From positions 1 to 64,000 of the forward strand of contig CAZRES010000002.1 in NCBI GenBank assembly GCA_964598885.1: a DNA stretch of 64,000 nt, written 5' to 3'. Of this stretch, positions 7,365 through 16,097 are shown piece after piece. How positions within the stretch are numbered: position 1 is the stretch's first letter; each line of letters begins with the position of its first letter. The notes under the pieces are model-generated. The model did no database searches and had not been told where the DNA came from. It was given only the letters and a program-made list of their open reading frames with translations. This DNA comes from SURF-33 sp964598885 (lineage in GTDB: Bacteria > Desulfobacterota > Desulfobacteria > Desulfobacterales > Desulfosalsimonadaceae). The translations under genes and the position numbers were made by a program.

Positions 7365-9173
7365 ATGGCACAGCTTATTGCGGATCGTCGGGACGTCGAT
7401 TTTGTTCTCCACGAACAGCTCCAGATCGCGGAGTTGAGCAAACAGGAACAGTATGCTGAATTTAACAAGAAGACCATCGATCTGATTGTTTCCGAAGCCC
7501 GGAACCTGGCCGTCAAGGAAATGCTGCCCACCCAGAAGATCGGGGATGAACATGGCTGCAAGTTTGAAAACGGTACCGTGACCACGCCGGAAGAATTCAA
7601 GCGGGTGATGAAGCTTTTGCGGGAGGGGGAATGGGTGGCCATGCCGGAATCCGTCGATTACGGCGGACAGGGAATGCCCAAAACACTTTCCATGGCCGCG
7701 GGCGATTATTTTGTGGGCGCCAATTTTTCCTTTATGATGTATCCGGGTCTGACCCACGGCGCCGGCAAGCTGGTGGAAACCTTTGGCACGGAAGAGCAGA
7801 AAAAACTGTATCTGAAAAAAATGTACACCGGCGAATGGGGCGGCACCATGCTGCTGACCGAAGCCGACGCGGGCTCGGACGTGGGCGCGCTGACCACCAC
7901 GGCCGTCAAGAATGACGACGGCACCTATTCCATCAGCGGCGCCAAAATTTTCATCTCCGGCGGCGACCACGATCTCTGCGAAAACATTATTCACCCGGTC
8001 CTGGCCCGCATTGAGGGCGCCCCTGCCGGCACCAAGGGGATTTCCCTGTTTCTGGTGCCCAAGTACCGGGTCAATCCCGACGGCAGCCTCGGTGAGTTCA
8101 ACGATGTGGTCTGTACCGGCATTGAAGAAAAAATGGGTATTCACGGAAACTGCACCTGCTCTTTGACCCTGGGCGGTAAAGGCCAGTGCATCGGGACCCT
8201 ACTGGGCGAAGAAAACAAGGGCATGCGCGCCATGTTCCTGATGATGAACGAGGCGCGCCTCCTGGTCGGTCTTCAGGGATTCACCTGTGCTTCATCAGCG
8301 TATCTGTATGCGTTAAATTATGCCCGGGAGCGGATTCAGGGTAAAAACCTTCTCCAGTTCATGGATCCCAACGCACCGGGAGTAGCCATTATCAATCATC
8401 CCGATGTCCGGCGGATGCTGCTCAACATGAAAGCCTATGTGGACGGTATGCGCAGCCTGCTTTATTTCGTCGCTTACTCTGAAGACCGCGCTATTGTGGC
8501 CACGGATGAAGCGGAAAAGGAAAAATGGCACGGGCTGATTGAAGTGCTGACGCCCATTGCAAAAGGGTATGTGACCGACCGGTCCTTTGATGTCTGCAGC
8601 CAGGCCATGCAGGTCTATGGCGGCTACGGCTATATCAAGGAATATCCGGTGGAGCAGCTCCTCAGGGATTGCCGGATCACCATGATCTACGAAGGCACCA
8701 ACGGCATCCAGGCCATGGACCTTCTGGGCCGAAAGCTCGGCATGAAAAAGGGCAAGCCCATCATGGATCTGTTCGGCGAAATCCAAAAGACCATTGCATC
8801 GGCCAAAGAGCGGCCCGAGCTGGCGGAACTGGCCGGCCAGGTGGAAAAAGCATTAAACAAGCTGGGTGAAGTCGGCATGCACATGGGACAGATCGCCATG
8901 TCCGACAAGGTGCTGACCGCCTTTGCCAATGCCTACCCGTTCATGGAAGTGGCCGGGGATGTGGTTCTGGCGTGGATGCTGCTCTGGCGGTCCGATATCG
9001 CCGCGGCCAAACTGGCGGAAAATCCCAAGGATGCGGCGTTTTACAAGGGACAGATCAAAGCGATGGAATATTTTGTCCATTCCGTGCTTCCGACTACTCA
9101 GGGCAAGATGCGGGCCATTCTGGGAGCTTCTGACGCCGTGGCAACCATTGAGGATGCCTCCTTCAGCGGCTGA
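7365..9173 (+). CDS. Acyl-CoA dehydrogenase, roughly 600-residue class
   Basis: A FAD enzyme that introduces the alpha,beta double bond into acyl-CoA in the first step of beta-oxidation and passes electrons to ETF. The fold elements are in order: N-terminal helical domain, middle beta domain with MLLTEADAGSDVGAL and ISGAKIFISGGDHD, and C-terminal helical domain with QVYGGYGYIKEYPVEQ and YEGTNGIQAMDL, where Glu443 is the expected catalytic base. The about 100-residue C-terminal extension after GRKLGM is typical of the long FadE-like class common in anaerobic fatty-acid degraders. AAGGAGAAAAGG precedes the ATG. It lies 30 bp after the TetR regulator and is probably co-transcribed with it. Chain-length preference cannot be read from the sequence. 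Confidence 0.95.
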   Translation: MAQLIADRRDVDFVLHEQLQIAELSKQEQYAEFNKKTIDLIVSEARNLAVKEMLPTQKIGDEHGCKFENGTVTTPEEFKRVMKLLREGEWVAMPESVDYGGQGMPKTLSMAAGDYFVGANFSFMMYPGLTHGAGKLVETFGTEEQKKLYLKKMYTGEWGGTMLLTEADAGSDVGALTTTAVKNDDGTYSISGAKIFISGGDHDLCENIIHPVLARIEGAPAGTKGISLFLVPKYRVNPDGSLGEFNDVVCTGIEEKMGIHGNCTCSLTLGGKGQCIGTLLGEENKGMRAMFLMMNEARLLVGLQGFTCASSAYLYALNYARERIQGKNLLQFMDPNAPGVAIINHPDVRRMLLNMKAYVDGMRSLLYFVAYSEDRAIVATDEAEKEKWHGLIEVLTPIAKGYVTDRSFDVCSQAMQVYGGYGYIKEYPVEQLLRDCRITMIYEGTNGIQAMDLLGRKLGMKKGKPIMDLFGEIQKTIASAKERPELAELAGQVEKALNKLGEVGMHMGQIAMSDKVLTAFANAYPFMEVAGDVVLAWMLLWRSDIAAAKLAENPKDAAFYKGQIKAMEYFVHSVLPTTQGKMRAILGASDAVATIEDASFSG

Positions 9174-9226
9174 TTACCAGAGCCCGGAATATCCGTATGA
9201 ATAAATGTTCCGATAAATGATGCACC

Positions 9227-9270
9227 GGCGAAGCAGCGTCTGGCGGAAAAACAGCGGACGTTGCTTCGCC
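9227..9270 (+). other. Hairpin after the acyl-CoA dehydrogenase gene (possible attenuator or processing site)
   Basis: Fourteen-base arms at 9227-9240 and 9257-9270 (GGCGAAGCAGCGTC and its complement with one G-U pair) enclose a 16-base loop. No U-tract follows, so this is not a standard intrinsic terminator; it may stabilise the upstream mRNA end or partly separate this gene from the next unit. The rest of the 9174-9494 gap holds operator 2 and its promoter region. Confidence 0.55.
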
Positions 9271-9363
9271 CCATTGGATTGCACTGGATAGTTCTGATCA
9301 TTCGAATTGCGAATTTTGTTGACGGGAGGAAAAGGCAAACGGTTCTCGGCCGGCAGTTATATT

Positions 9364-9385
9364 TATGAATGAATATTCATTCATA
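9364..9385. promoter_or_regulatory. TetR operator 2 (perfect 22-bp palindrome) before the ETF oxidoreductase operon
   Basis: Eleven-base arms starting TATGAATGAAT form a perfect inverted repeat. The core 9365-9384 equals operator 1 at 19 of 20 positions. A possible -10 box TATATT (9358-9363) abuts its left edge; no convincing -35 box is seen at the right distance. The site is 110 bp before the start codon of the membrane oxidoreductase gene, consistent with separate repression of that gene and etfBA by the TetR protein. Confidence 0.85.
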
Positions 9386-9494
9386 TCTAAATCCGGGTGG
9401 TACTGTTTTAGCGTTGCCGGCATTGAAAAAATCCGGGCACCCGTAGCAACAGAATTCATGGACTGATCTCTAAAACCAAAAGGATTAGAAAAGA

Positions 9495-11528
9495 ATGGGA
9501 ACCTTTCTACTTTCATTGTTTACATTGATCGTGCTCGCGGCGGGCTTTGCCCTGTTCGTCTATATTGTTGCCAGGCGGTTGGCGCCGCTGTTCCGGGCAG
9601 CTCCTGATTATCGATTCGACAATGTTGGTAAGCGGCTGTTGGGTCTTTACGAATTCCCACATCATCGAATGCCCAGGCCAGGATACGAAATTTCCGGATA
9701 CATTCATATTACCACCATTATCAGTTTGATTGTCATCGCGCCGCATGTGATCACCCTCCTCATTCAGGGAATTTCACCTTCTTTCCATCTGCCGTTTCTC
9801 GGCAAAGGCCTCATTGGCGACGGCTATCGGATGCTCACGGATCTGGCGCTTACCGCGCTTCTGGCGGTTACCCTTTTTGCCCTTTACCGCCGGGTGGTTT
9901 TACGGCCGGAAAGATATAAGGTCCCGGAACGTTATGGCAAGGATAAAACTTTCCGGGATGCTGTGATTTCCCTGGGGCTGCTGGCCGGGCTCGCTGTTTT
10001 GGATATCATCTTTATCGCCAGCGGATGGCGCGTGGAAGCCTATGCCGGGGCGGATACCCATTTTCTGATTCCACTGACCGGCACCTGGATAACGGCTTCG
10101 GTGTTAGGTTTTTTTTCACCGGGGACCAACCAGGTCCTCCATGTCATCTCCTTTATGCTGCTGATCATCCTGATTTTCGGTTTTATCTGCTATTTCCCTT
10201 TTGGACGGTTTTTCCATCTGGTCACCGGTCCGCCCAACGTATTTCTCAAGAAGCTTAAAAAGGGATCGGTTAAACCGGTGAAATGGGGTGTGGCCGACGA
10301 TAAGCTGGATGAGCTGGAATCCTTTGGCGTAAAAAAATTCGAGGATTTCACCTGGAAGCACATGCTCGATTTTTACGCCTGCACTGATTGCGGCCGATGT
10401 TCGGACAACTGTCCGGCCACTACCGTGGGCCGGCCTCTGTCGCCCCGGTTCATCTCCATCAAGGGACGGGATTACGCCTTTTCCCATTATCCCCTGAAAG
10501 GACCGTTTCTTCAAAATGAACCCCTGATCGGCGATGTTTACAGCGAAGATGAAATCTGGTCCTGCACCACCTGCGGCGCGTGCGAGGAAGAATGCCCCGT
10601 TACCATTGAATACATAGACAAAATTGTTGATCTGCGACGGGGCATGGTCGATGAAGGCAATGTGCCCCAGTCCATGCAGAAGCCGCTTTCCGCTCTTGAA
10701 AAACGCGGCAATCCCTGGGGCAAAATGGAGAAAAAACGGGGCGAGTGGACCAAGGATCTGCCTGAAGATTGCAGCATCAAGCTGTTTGAGGCGGGCGATT
10801 CGGCCGAAACCCTTTATTTCGTGGACAGCATCACTTCCTATGACGACCGGATGGTCAGCATCGCCAAGTCAACGGCCAAACTTCTGTCGGCCGGCGGCGC
10901 GGATTTCGGCATTCTCGGCAAGGATGAAAAAGATTCCGGCAACGAGGTCCGCCGGTTCGGCGAGGAGATGCTGTTCCAGGATCTCAAGAACCATAATACC
11001 GAGATGATCCTGGAAGCGGGCGTCAAGCAGATCGTGACCGCCGATCCCCATGCCTTAAACACCCTCAAGAAGGACTACCAGGATCTTCCGCCCGTGGAAC
11101 ATATCAGCGAGTTTCTGGCCCGAAAGATCAAAAACAACGACATCAGCTTAAAATCAGTGGAAAAGCCGGAGGCCGTGTACACCTATCATGATCCCTGCTA
11201 TCTGGGCCGGCATAATGAAATTTACGACGCTCCCCGGGAAGTCCTTGATGCGATTCCGGGTCTGCGCCGGGTGGAAATGGAGCGCTCCCGGGATCGTTCC
11301 TTTTGTTGTTCCGGCGGCGGGCTGATGCTGTTTTATGAGCCGGAAGAGGAAGAACGCATGGGCGTGCTGCGGGTGAAAATGGCAGCCGAAGCCGGCGCCA
11401 CGGTCATGGTGACCGCCTGCCCGTTCTGCCTGGTCAACATGGAAGACGCCATCAAGATCGCCGGCCTGGAAGGCAAGCTGGACGTCATTGATCTGGCGGA
11501 GCTGGTGGAACGCCATCTGGATAAGTAA
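9495..11528 (+). CDS. Membrane-bound FeS ETF:(mena)quinone oxidoreductase-like protein (EMO type)
   Basis: The first 270 or so residues hold about five to six membrane spans with histidines, like the cytochrome b (NarI/HdrE) module. Then come two [4Fe-4S] ferredoxin motifs (CTDCGRCSDNCP near residue 297 and CTTCGACEEECP near 357) and an HdrD-like CCG domain with DPCYLGRHNE (about 567) and FCCSGGG (about 603). Proteins of this build next to etfBA are known in anaerobic fatty-acid oxidisers as ETF:(methyl)menaquinone oxidoreductases, moving electrons from acyl-CoA dehydrogenases to the quinone pool and replacing the ETF:QO of aerobes. It lies 92 bp before etfB. A start inside the leader is unlikely because the hydrophobic N-terminus begins at this ATG. 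Confidence 0.88.
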   Translation: MGTFLLSLFTLIVLAAGFALFVYIVARRLAPLFRAAPDYRFDNVGKRLLGLYEFPHHRMPRPGYEISGYIHITTIISLIVIAPHVITLLIQGISPSFHLPFLGKGLIGDGYRMLTDLALTALLAVTLFALYRRVVLRPERYKVPERYGKDKTFRDAVISLGLLAGLAVLDIIFIASGWRVEAYAGADTHFLIPLTGTWITASVLGFFSPGTNQVLHVISFMLLIILIFGFICYFPFGRFFHLVTGPPNVFLKKLKKGSVKPVKWGVADDKLDELESFGVKKFEDFTWKHMLDFYACTDCGRCSDNCPATTVGRPLSPRFISIKGRDYAFSHYPLKGPFLQNEPLIGDVYSEDEIWSCTTCGACEEECPVTIEYIDKIVDLRRGMVDEGNVPQSMQKPLSALEKRGNPWGKMEKKRGEWTKDLPEDCSIKLFEAGDSAETLYFVDSITSYDDRMVSIAKSTAKLLSAGGADFGILGKDEKDSGNEVRRFGEEMLFQDLKNHNTEMILEAGVKQIVTADPHALNTLKKDYQDLPPVEHISEFLARKIKNNDISLKSVEKPEAVYTYHDPCYLGRHNEIYDAPREVLDAIPGLRRVEMERSRDRSFCCSGGGLMLFYEPEEEERMGVLRVKMAAEAGATVMVTACPFCLVNMEDAIKIAGLEGKLDVIDLAELVERHLDK

Positions 11529-11620
11529 GTCAACGGGATTTTATTTTGATGAAGTGGTTGAGGGCTATCGTAATCACGCCGGATAATTTGTATCACTAAT
11601 CTACAACTGGGAGGCAAAAG

Positions 11621-12412
11621 ATGGAAATTTTGGTATGTGTCAAAAGAGTCCCCGATACGGCTGAGAATGAAATATCAGTCAACAGCGCCGGTAACGACAT
11701 CGATCGCGACGATCTGGTTTATTCGGTCAATGAATGGGACAACTATGCTGTGGAAGAAGCGATCCAGATTGTCGATCAAGCGGGCGGCAATGTGACCGTC
11801 ATCGCCGTCGGCGATGACGAATCCGAAGAAGTGCTGCGCCGGGAAATGGCCATGGGCGCCAATGACGGCATTCTGCTCAAGGATGACGCCTTTGAGGGTT
11901 CCGACGGCAGGGGAACCGCGGCCACATTGAAGGCGGCGGTCGCCCAGGGCAACTATGACCTGATTCTCACCGGTGCCCAGGCAGATGCCGGAGCGGCCCA
12001 GGTCGGCGGTATGCTGGCGGCCATGCTCGATTATCCGTATGCATCGCTGGTCAATAAAATTGACGTCATCGACGACAAGAAACTCAAGGTCGGCAGGGAA
12101 ATTGAGGGCGGAAACCAGGAAATGAACGAGATCGAACTGCCCTGCGTGTTGTCGATTCAGACCGGCATCAATGAACCCCGGTACGTGGGCATCCGCGGCA
12201 TCCGTAAGGTCGCTTCCGTGGAAATTCCGGTCAAGGGCGCATCCGATCTGGGGCTGGGCGCGGACAGCGTCGGCGCCGGCGCGGCAAAGGTCAAGCGGGT
12301 CGATTATTTCGTGCCGGAAATGGGCGAGGGCGCGGAAATGCTGGAAGGCAGCACCGAAGAGATCGTTGACAAGCTGGTTGAACTCTTAAAGGCCAAAGGA
12401 GGGCTCAAATAA
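11621..12412 (+). CDS. etfB: Electron transfer flavoprotein, beta subunit
   Basis: EtfB with EtfA carries electrons from acyl-CoA dehydrogenases. The protein begins with the family start MEILVCVKRVPDT and has the adenine nucleotide-binding region (AVGDDESEEVLRREMAMGA) and the recognition-loop area YPYASLV used for docking to dehydrogenases. The 263-residue length is normal. GGGAGG lies ahead of the ATG. The stop codon overlaps the etfA start (TAATG), so the two subunits are translationally coupled. The pairing with the upstream membrane oxidoreductase and acyl-CoA dehydrogenase argues for a non-bifurcating, quinone-linked ETF, though this rests on context only. Confidence 0.96.
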   Translation: MEILVCVKRVPDTAENEISVNSAGNDIDRDDLVYSVNEWDNYAVEEAIQIVDQAGGNVTVIAVGDDESEEVLRREMAMGANDGILLKDDAFEGSDGRGTAATLKAAVAQGNYDLILTGAQADAGAAQVGGMLAAMLDYPYASLVNKIDVIDDKKLKVGREIEGGNQEMNEIELPCVLSIQTGINEPRYVGIRGIRKVASVEIPVKGASDLGLGADSVGAGAAKVKRVDYFVPEMGEGAEMLEGSTEEIVDKLVELLKAKGGLK

Positions 12413-13377
12413 TGGCGCAAGTATTCGCATATATCACACATAAAGGTGGCGTTGCCGATGATTCGGCTCTGGAACTGGTGACGGCGGCCAAAAATCTGGG
12501 CGCGGATGCCGCAACCGCGGTGGTAACCGGCACCGGCAGTGAGCTTGATACGGTCTGCAATGACATGGCGGCTTCATTTCAAGAGGTATGGAAAATCGAC
12601 AATGCGGACCTGGCCTATCCCAATGCCGAGGTCGTGCGCAAGGCCCTGGTGAATGTTCTGCCCGGCGATTGCCTGCTGCTGCTTGCCCATGACACCTTCG
12701 GCATCGATCTGGGTCCGGGTCTTTCCATTAAGATGGATTCGGCATATATATCCGACGTGGTCGGCATTGAAGGCCTGGAGGGCGCTACCCTTAACGCGGT
12801 GCGGCAGGAGTTCGGCGGCGCGGTCAGTACGCATAATACGGTGGATACCGGCACCGGCGCCGTCATGACGGTTCGGCCGGGATCATTTCCGCCGGATGAA
12901 AGCAAGTCCGCCGGCGGACAGGTGGTGGATAAATCCGGGGATGCCGGCGACCTGACGGCCAAACGGAAATTTCTGGAAGTTGTTGCCGCCGAAGTCGGCG
13001 ATGTGGATATCACCAAGTCCGATGTGCTGGTTTCCGTAGGTCGCGGTATCGAGGATCAGGATAACCTCGAGATCGTTTTCGATCTGGCCGAAGCCATGAA
13101 AGCCGATGTTTCCTGTTCACGACCCATCGTGGATGCCAAGTGGCTGGAAAAATCCCGTCAGGTGGGCACCTCCGGTCTGACCGTCAAGCCCAAGGTTTAT
13201 CTGGCGCTCGGTATCAGCGGCGCATTCCAGCACGTGGGCGGTATCAAGGGAAATCCGTTTATCGTAGCGGTCAACAAGAATCCCAAGGCTCCCATCTTCC
13301 AGGTGGCCGATGTGGGAATCGAGGCCGATATACTCGAGTTTATTCCGGAATTGGCCGAAAAGATCAAAAGTCTTTAG
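12412..13377 (+). CDS. etfA: Electron transfer flavoprotein, alpha subunit
   Basis: EtfA supplies the FAD-binding domain of the heterodimer. The C-terminal half shows the conserved FAD site: SVGRGIED, SRPIVDAKW, QVGTSGLTVKPKVY and LGISGAFQHVGGI, followed by FIVAVNKNPKAPIFQVAD. At 321 residues it is a standard-length subunit without the extra N-terminal ferredoxin seen in some anaerobes. The start overlaps the etfB stop by one base. A strong intrinsic terminator follows after about 30 bp, so this gene ends the operon that begins with the membrane oxidoreductase. Confidence 0.96.
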   Translation: MAQVFAYITHKGGVADDSALELVTAAKNLGADAATAVVTGTGSELDTVCNDMAASFQEVWKIDNADLAYPNAEVVRKALVNVLPGDCLLLLAHDTFGIDLGPGLSIKMDSAYISDVVGIEGLEGATLNAVRQEFGGAVSTHNTVDTGTGAVMTVRPGSFPPDESKSAGGQVVDKSGDAGDLTAKRKFLEVVAAEVGDVDITKSDVLVSVGRGIEDQDNLEIVFDLAEAMKADVSCSRPIVDAKWLEKSRQVGTSGLTVKPKVYLALGISGAFQHVGGIKGNPFIVAVNKNPKAPIFQVADVGIEADILEFIPELAEKIKSL

Positions 13378-13405
13378 TTTTTTTCATTTTTCCTCATTCT
13401 CCAAA

Positions 13406-13457
13406 CATCAAAACCCCGGCGTCGATACTCTCGATACCGGGGTTTTGATGTTTTTTT
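13406..13457 (+). terminator. Intrinsic terminator after etfA
   Basis: Fourteen-base arms at 13406-13419 and 13437-13450 (CATCAAAACCCCGG and its exact complement) followed by a run of seven T. The loop contains a second small pairing (TCGA/TCGA). It closes the etf operon; the convergent ahcY gene ends about 40 bp beyond. Confidence 0.92.
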
Positions 13458-13496
13458 ATTCCCTTTTTCCTGCGGCGATTTTTCGGGAAGCGCTAG

Positions 13497-14759
13497 TTAA
13501 GTGCCTTCCTGCCAGGAATCGAGATAATGCTGCTGCTCGGCGGTAAGAGAGTCAATTTCGATTCCCATGGCCGTCAGCTGCAGCATGGCGATTTGATCAT
13601 CGATCTCCTTGGGGAGCTGAATCACGGCCGGCGCCATTTTCCCCTTGTTTTTTACGCCGTATTCGCAGGCCAGGGCCTGCCCGCAAAACGATGTGGACAT
13701 GACCTCGCTGGGATGCCCCTCGGCGGCGGAAAGATTGACCAGCCGGCCTTCTCCCAGGACAAATAATTTTTTTCCGTCAAGCGTGTACTCCTCCATAAAG
13801 GGCCGGACCTGTTTATAGCCGCTGGCCGCTTCGCGCAGGGCGTCGAGCTGGATTTCAATATCGAAATGACCGGCATTGGCTAAAATGGCGCCGGATTTCA
13901 TTTTTTTCATAAAATCCAGGGATAAAATATGCTTGTTCCCGGTGACGGTGCAGAAAATATCACCGATTCGCGCAGCTTCTTCCAGCTTCAGTACGCGAAA
14001 ACCGTCATAAGCGGCCTGAAGAGCACGGAAGGGATCCACTTCGGTGACCACCACGTTGGCTCCCATGCCGCTGGCCCGGTGAGCCACGCCCTTGCCGCAG
14101 GAGCCGTAACCGCAGACCACGAAAATTTTCCCGGCGTAAAGCAGATTGGTGGCTCTCAGGATGCCGTCGATGGAGGATTGCCCCGTACCGTAATAATTGT
14201 CCACCAGATGCTTGGTCTGGTTGTCGTTAACCGCGATCATGGGATACTTGAGAGCGTTGTCTTTTTCCATGGCCTTGAGCCGGATGATGCCGGTGGTGGT
14301 CTCCTCGCATCCGCAGATGATCTCCGGAATCAAATGGACATGATCCTTGTGGATTTCGGATACCAGATCGCATCCGTCGTCAATGGTAATGTGGGGTTTT
14401 TCGGCAATTACCCGGTTGATGTAGCGATAATAATCCTGTTTGGTTTCGCCTTTGTAGGCCCAGACCTTGACCCCTTCCTCGGCCAGGGCCGCGGCAACGT
14501 CATCCTGGGTGGACAGGGGATTGCATCCGGTAATCGCCACTTCCGCGCCTCCGGAGATCAGGGTTCTGACCAGCACGCCGGTTTCCTTGGTCACGTGCAG
14601 GGCCAGTCCGATACGGATGCCGGCAAGAGGTTTTTCGCGTTCAAAGCGTTTTTTGACTTCCAAAAGAGCGCCCATGTTGAATTCCGCCAGCTCCATATTG
14701 TTTCTGCCCTGGGCGGCCTGAGTCAGATCCTTAACTTCATAGGTGTTTCCCGTGTCCAT
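13497..14759 (-). CDS. ahcY: Adenosylhomocysteinase (short, archaeal/thermophile-like form)
   Basis: Splits S-adenosylhomocysteine to adenosine and homocysteine, relieving product inhibition of methyltransferases. The substrate domain has GCNPLSTQDDVAAAL and DDGCDL; the NAD site reads VVCGYGSCGKGVA, with VTEVDPFRALQA behind it. At 420 residues it lacks the long insertion and C-terminal extension of the eukaryote-type enzyme and ends near LDSWQEGT, as in the short form. AAGGAG sits six bases before the ATG. A good promoter lies at 14877-14905, leaving a roughly 110-base leader in which I could not recognise an SAH riboswitch. metK, the other end of the SAM cycle, is about 10 kb away. Confidence 0.96.
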   Translation of the reverse strand: MDTGNTYEVKDLTQAAQGRNNMELAEFNMGALLEVKKRFEREKPLAGIRIGLALHVTKETGVLVRTLISGGAEVAITGCNPLSTQDDVAAALAEEGVKVWAYKGETKQDYYRYINRVIAEKPHITIDDGCDLVSEIHKDHVHLIPEIICGCEETTTGIIRLKAMEKDNALKYPMIAVNDNQTKHLVDNYYGTGQSSIDGILRATNLLYAGKIFVVCGYGSCGKGVAHRASGMGANVVVTEVDPFRALQAAYDGFRVLKLEEAARIGDIFCTVTGNKHILSLDFMKKMKSGAILANAGHFDIEIQLDALREAASGYKQVRPFMEEYTLDGKKLFVLGEGRLVNLSAAEGHPSEVMSTSFCGQALACEYGVKNKGKMAPAVIQLPKEIDDQIAMLQLTAMGIEIDSLTAEQQHYLDSWQEGT

Positions 14760-14876
14760 AAATTCTCCTTGTGCAATTCAATTATTTAACAGGGAGTCTC
14801 AACCATGACCACCGAGCGGGCACATCGTTTCCCTGATTCCATCGGCTTTAGTAATATTCTGATATTTTATGCTGTT

Positions 14877-14905
14877 CTTATAGGAAATGCGATGAAACGG
14901 GTCAA
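14877..14905 (-). promoter_or_regulatory. Promoter of ahcY
   Basis: Read on the minus strand, TTGACC (14900-14905) is followed after exactly 17 bases by TATAAG (14877-14882). Transcription would begin near 14870, giving a leader of about 110 bases before the ahcY ATG. Further upstream, 14927-14956 can fold into a hairpin (ACGGA/TCCGT inside CTCCG/CGGAG), but it lies outside the transcript. The 14760-15095 gap thus holds two divergent promoters and no convincing gene. Confidence 0.65.
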
Positions 14906-15057
14906 GGAAAAACTCGTGGGGAAAGACGCCTCCGGAGACGGATATCTCCGTGCGGAGATGAAAAAGTCTTGATATCTATGTGGTCGGCATTATATTTCTG
15001 GTTTAGGCACTTTGAGTATGGGTGCAAAAACGCTGACAGCGCCAGTGGTAAGCGCAA

Positions 15058-15086
15058 TTGACACAACTTCCTGATTTTAATATATA
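15058..15086 (+). promoter_or_regulatory. Promoter of the PHP-domain gene, giving little or no leader
   Basis: A consensus TTGACA (15058-15063) is followed after 17 bases by TATATA (15081-15086). The expected start of transcription (about 15093) is within a few bases of the ATG at 15096, and no Shine-Dalgarno sequence is present. Confidence 0.6.
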
Positions 15087-15095
15087 TTGGCTCTA

Positions 15096-15995
15096 ATGAA
15101 TCCAAATTATCGTGTACAATTCGAACGGCCTTTGCTGCATGATCTGACGCGTCACTATACGGTCGTGGACTTACATTTTCATTCCCGGTATTCCGACGGT
15201 TTTAACCATATCCGAACCATTGCGGACAGAGCCGGGAAACTCGGCATCGGTGTTGCGATCACGGATCATAACTCCGTTCAGGGGGCCGTTGCTATCGATC
15301 GCTATAAGGATATATTGACCATACCGGGCATTGAGGTCACCTCGGCCGAAGGCGCCCATGTACTGGTCTATTTTTACGACATTGACAGCCTTGTCGATTT
15401 TTACGAAACCAGCGTCCGGCCGTTTATGGGCAAAGACGTCATGGCATCCACCTCCCTTGCCATGGAAGTAATTATCGAACGGGCCCGCTTATATCGTTCG
15501 CTGGTGGTTTTTCCCCATCCCCACTCGGCCGTTTATACCGGCATCTGCAATCCCATGTTTTCCGAATACCGACAGGCGCGGCTGTTTGAAAAGGCCGACG
15601 GCATCGAAGTCATTAACGCGGGGAATCTGAAACGGTGGAACATGAAATGCGCTCTGCTGGGATTCAATCTGGGCAAGACCATGACCGCCGGTTCCGATGG
15701 CCACAACCTGTTTCAGCTGGGAAAAGCCGTCACCTATACCGATCCGGCACCGGGGCGGGCTGCGTTTCTCGATGCCCTGGCGGCCGGCTGCAATGGCGTG
15801 ATCGGCAAGGAAACCCATTTGCTGCAAAAAGGGATCAGTAACGGATATAAACTGGGCGCCACGATTCGCAACTCCCCTCACGCCCTGGAAAAAAACGTCC
15901 GTTTCAGCTATAACGTCATCAACTCCAAATCCCGACGGGTCCGGGATTCCGTGCGGCAGAATATCATCGACCGTTTCAGAAGAAAAACCGGTTAA
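15096..15995 (+). CDS. PHP-domain metal-dependent phosphoesterase
   Basis: The polymerase-and-histidinol-phosphatase fold is shown by its ordered metal motifs: DLHFHSRYSDG (about residues 28-38), AITDHNS, IPGIEVTSAEGAH, FPHPHSA and AGSDGH. These bind a two- or three-metal centre. Related stand-alone PHP proteins (COG0613) include 3',5'-nucleotide bisphosphatases and RNase AM-like enzymes, so a nucleotide or RNA-end phosphatase is plausible; the true substrate is unknown. A C-terminal tail of about 45 residues rich in Arg and Asn follows the catalytic domain. A TTG at 15087 is an alternative start three codons upstream. It is a single-gene unit between ahcY and the convergent cls. Confidence 0.85.
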   Translation: MNPNYRVQFERPLLHDLTRHYTVVDLHFHSRYSDGFNHIRTIADRAGKLGIGVAITDHNSVQGAVAIDRYKDILTIPGIEVTSAEGAHVLVYFYDIDSLVDFYETSVRPFMGKDVMASTSLAMEVIIERARLYRSLVVFPHPHSAVYTGICNPMFSEYRQARLFEKADGIEVINAGNLKRWNMKCALLGFNLGKTMTAGSDGHNLFQLGKAVTYTDPAPGRAAFLDALAAGCNGVIGKETHLLQKGISNGYKLGATIRNSPHALEKNVRFSYNVINSKSRRVRDSVRQNIIDRFRRKTG

Positions 15996-16097
15996 TCGAC
16001 ACAACGTCGGATTTTTCGTTTCGAGCGCCTTTTGTGACGTTCTCCTCCGAAATCCCCAATCCCACCTGAAATTGATTTTTTTTACCGGCGCGTTACT

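Noticed and set aside
14760..14876. An SAH riboswitch in the ahcY leader.
   Set aside because: The leader (14760-14870 on the minus strand) does not show the conserved GAGG-GCGC core, and the nearby hairpin lies upstream of the promoter.
14805..14972. A 55-codon rightward frame (MTTERAHRF...) with AGGGAG about eight bases ahead of its ATG.
   Set aside because: It overlaps, on the opposite strand, the near-consensus promoter of ahcY, has no recognisable features and sits in a gap that otherwise looks regulatory. It is kept only as a note.
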